Positions 63,063 to 64,000 of a stretch of 64,000 bases of DNA are shown piece after piece. How positions within the stretch are numbered: position 1 is the stretch's first letter; every line of letters begins with the position of its first letter. This stretch comes from Flavobacterium amnicola (lineage in GTDB: Bacteria; Bacteroidota; Bacteroidia; Flavobacteriales; Flavobacteriaceae). A model generated the notes under the pieces. The model worked only from the letters and a program-made list of their open reading frames with translations. It made no database searches and was not told where the DNA came from. The DNA lies in NCBI RefSeq assembly GCF_004122165.1, contig NZ_SBKO01000003.1, positions 62,001-126,000 of the forward strand, read 5' to 3'. Made by a program: the position numbers and the translations under genes.

Positions 63063-63532
63063 AGTTTGTAACCATAAGCCAATCGCAAGGCGAATTGTCC
63101 GGTATCGAATTTTTGCAAGTTTTCATAGCGTAAACTAATATCGATGTGTTTGGTGGCGATGCCAATTCCTGGATTCCAAAGGGGAGAAATACCCATTCCG
63201 GTAGTACTAAAGCCAGCGCCAATTTCGCCTAAAACATACACTTGTTCTCCTATATGGGATTTGAAACCTACTTTTGCTGGTACATATGCCAAATCGGGAA
63301 GTTCATTGCTGAAAAAATGGGTATAACCGGTGGTTCCAATTAAAGAAGTCTTTAAAGTGATATCATATTGAAAGCGTCCGTCTATGCCAACAGCCCCTGA
63401 ATAATTATTCATAGTGATGCCACCACTAATGCCATAGCCAAGACGCATATCACCTACTTTTTTTTGTCCGAAGACGGTTGTTGTTGCTAAAATGAAGAGG
63501 ATTAAGAATAAAGACTTTCCTTTAGAATTCAT
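63059..63532 (-). CDS. Small exported beta-barrel-like protein
   Basis: A 157-residue protein with a signal peptide (MNSKGKSLFLILFILATTTVFGQ) and alternating beta-strands such as MRLGYGISGGITMNNYSG, GIDGRFQYDITLKTSL and VGFKSHIGEQVYVLGEIGAGFS. It ends LRLAYGYKL with a terminal hydrophobic residue. It looks like a small outer-membrane beta-barrel or lipocalin-type protein. Family not recognised. It overlaps the PPK2 gene by 4 bases, tail to tail. Confidence 0.72.
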   Translation of the reverse strand: MNSKGKSLFLILFILATTTVFGQKKVGDMRLGYGISGGITMNNYSGAVGIDGRFQYDITLKTSLIGTTGYTHFFSNELPDLAYVPAKVGFKSHIGEQVYVLGEIGAGFSTTGMGISPLWNPGIGIATKHIDISLRYENLQKFDTGQFALRLAYGYKL

Positions 63533-63586
63533 ATTTTTATTGATTTAAAGTGTTTTTATTTAACTCGGAATCCTTGTTAATTATTG

Positions 63587-63594
63587 TATTTTTG
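63587..63594 (+). promoter_or_regulatory. -7 promoter box for the MATE gene
   Basis: TATTTTTG, 14 bases before the ATG at 63609. No good -33 box. Confidence 0.4.
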
Positions 63595-63608
63595 TCAAAA
63601 TTTCTAAA

Positions 63609-64000
63609 ATGAAACTTTCTACTTATACTCGAGAATTCAAAGAGAATATTCAACTGGCATATCCTATTATATTGGGAATGTTGGGGCATACGCTTGTGGG
63701 TATTGTAGATAATGTTATGGTTGGTAAATTGGGAGCTACCGAGTTAGCGGCGGCGTCTTTGGCCAATAGTTTTGTGTTTATTGGAATGTCACTTGGAATT
63801 GGTTTCTCGACAGCGATTACACCGCTTATTGCAGAAGCTGATGGTGAAAATAGCTTGGTGAAAGGACGAAGCGTGTTTCATCACGGATTGGTTTTGTGTA
63901 CGATATTAGGATTTTCGTTATTCGGATTAATTTACATAGCGAAGCCTTTGATTGTGTATATGGGACAGCCGAAGGAAGTAGTAGCATTAGCAAAACCCTT
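63609..64000 (+). CDS. MATE family efflux transporter (5' part, cut by window edge)
   Basis: The first 130 residues of a multidrug and toxin extrusion type transporter. ENIQLAYPIILGMLGHTLVGIVDNVMVGKLGATELAAASLANSFVFIG is the characteristic helix 1-2 start. It is followed by IGFSTAITPLIAEADGENSLVKGRSVFHHGLVL and a third helix. Antiporters of this family export cationic compounds or lipid-linked molecules using sodium or proton gradients. The last two-thirds lie outside the window. Confidence 0.9.
   Translation, partial: MKLSTYTREFKENIQLAYPIILGMLGHTLVGIVDNVMVGKLGATELAAASLANSFVFIGMSLGIGFSTAITPLIAEADGENSLVKGRSVFHHGLVLCTILGFSLFGLIYIAKPLIVYMGQPKEVVALAKP

Overview
The window reads as a chromosomal core segment of a member of the Flavobacteriaceae, most likely Flavobacterium or a close relative. 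The evidence is low G+C DNA, A-rich translation leaders instead of Shine-Dalgarno sites, many -7 promoter boxes of the Bacteroidetes type TAnnTTTG, and family-typical genes: TonB, GIN-domain proteins, DUF5683, WbqC, a very long signal peptidase I and TonB-plug-like fragments. No transposase, integrase, rRNA operon or CRISPR array is visible. There is one tRNA gene (Pro, anticodon TGG).

Layout. 1-3900: a TPR sensor gene cut by the window edge, gapA, lipA and a tonB-type gene. 4000-5900: an MFS transporter and an ECF sigma factor. 5900-13000: a long minus-strand envelope and metabolism series (GT2, PaiB-like, murB, asnB, GT4, DUF2461, rhodanese-thioredoxin lipoprotein). 13000-16450: a hybrid histidine kinase and recF. 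16550-22800 (plus): TPR membrane protein, ribH, mutL, two rhomboids, an EEP-family hydrolase. 22800-28300 (minus): parA-parB-DUF5683-small membrane protein-dapB-lepB-wbqC, a tight chromosome-partition, cell-wall and secretion block. 28450-32100 (plus): an accessory-looking pair, NUDIX plus a PLD/SF2-helicase/DUF3427 giant. 32100-37200 (minus): both methylmalonyl-CoA mutase subunits around a small exported protein, a FtsB/DivIC-like protein and uridine kinase. 37270-37560: tRNA-Pro with a duplicated 3' end and terminator. 37700-44200: trxB, then envelope-stress-like genes (two GIN proteins, M23 peptidase, PspC protein, PadR regulator, DUF4870) with a tetranucleotide array ahead of padR. 44400-48500: DUF4442, TIGR01777, YceI, grpE and dnaJ. 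48600-55600 (plus): ABC exporter pair, sigma-54 type response regulator, a one-domain DEAD-like protein, a hydrolase, DUF2007 and an ABC-F protein. 55600-60800 (minus): ECF sigma, a membrane protein with a TonB-plug-like tail and two paralogous von Willebrand A proteins. 60800-64000: SRPBCC protein, a propeller-like protein, PPK2, a small barrel-like protein and a MATE transporter cut by the window edge.

The most interesting parts are: the NUDIX/PLD-helicase/DUF3427 pair, a plausible nucleic-acid defence or repair module bounded by terminator-like hairpins; the sigma/plug-protein/vWA operon, which seems to reuse pieces of TonB receptors; the roughly 21-copy GATT array ahead of a PadR-PspC operon; the tRNA-Pro 3'-end duplication; and structured intergenic repeats. 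Several core proteins carry atypical motifs: MutL without a recognisable endonuclease motif, DnaJ with two of four zinc repeats, and an NtrC-like protein without an HTH and with GAFTSA. Genes on one strand often overlap by 1 to 4 bases, which suggests translational coupling. No gene-free stretch exceeds 300 bases; the longest (37181-37479, 44188-44476, 28293-28528) hold the repeats and promoters listed.
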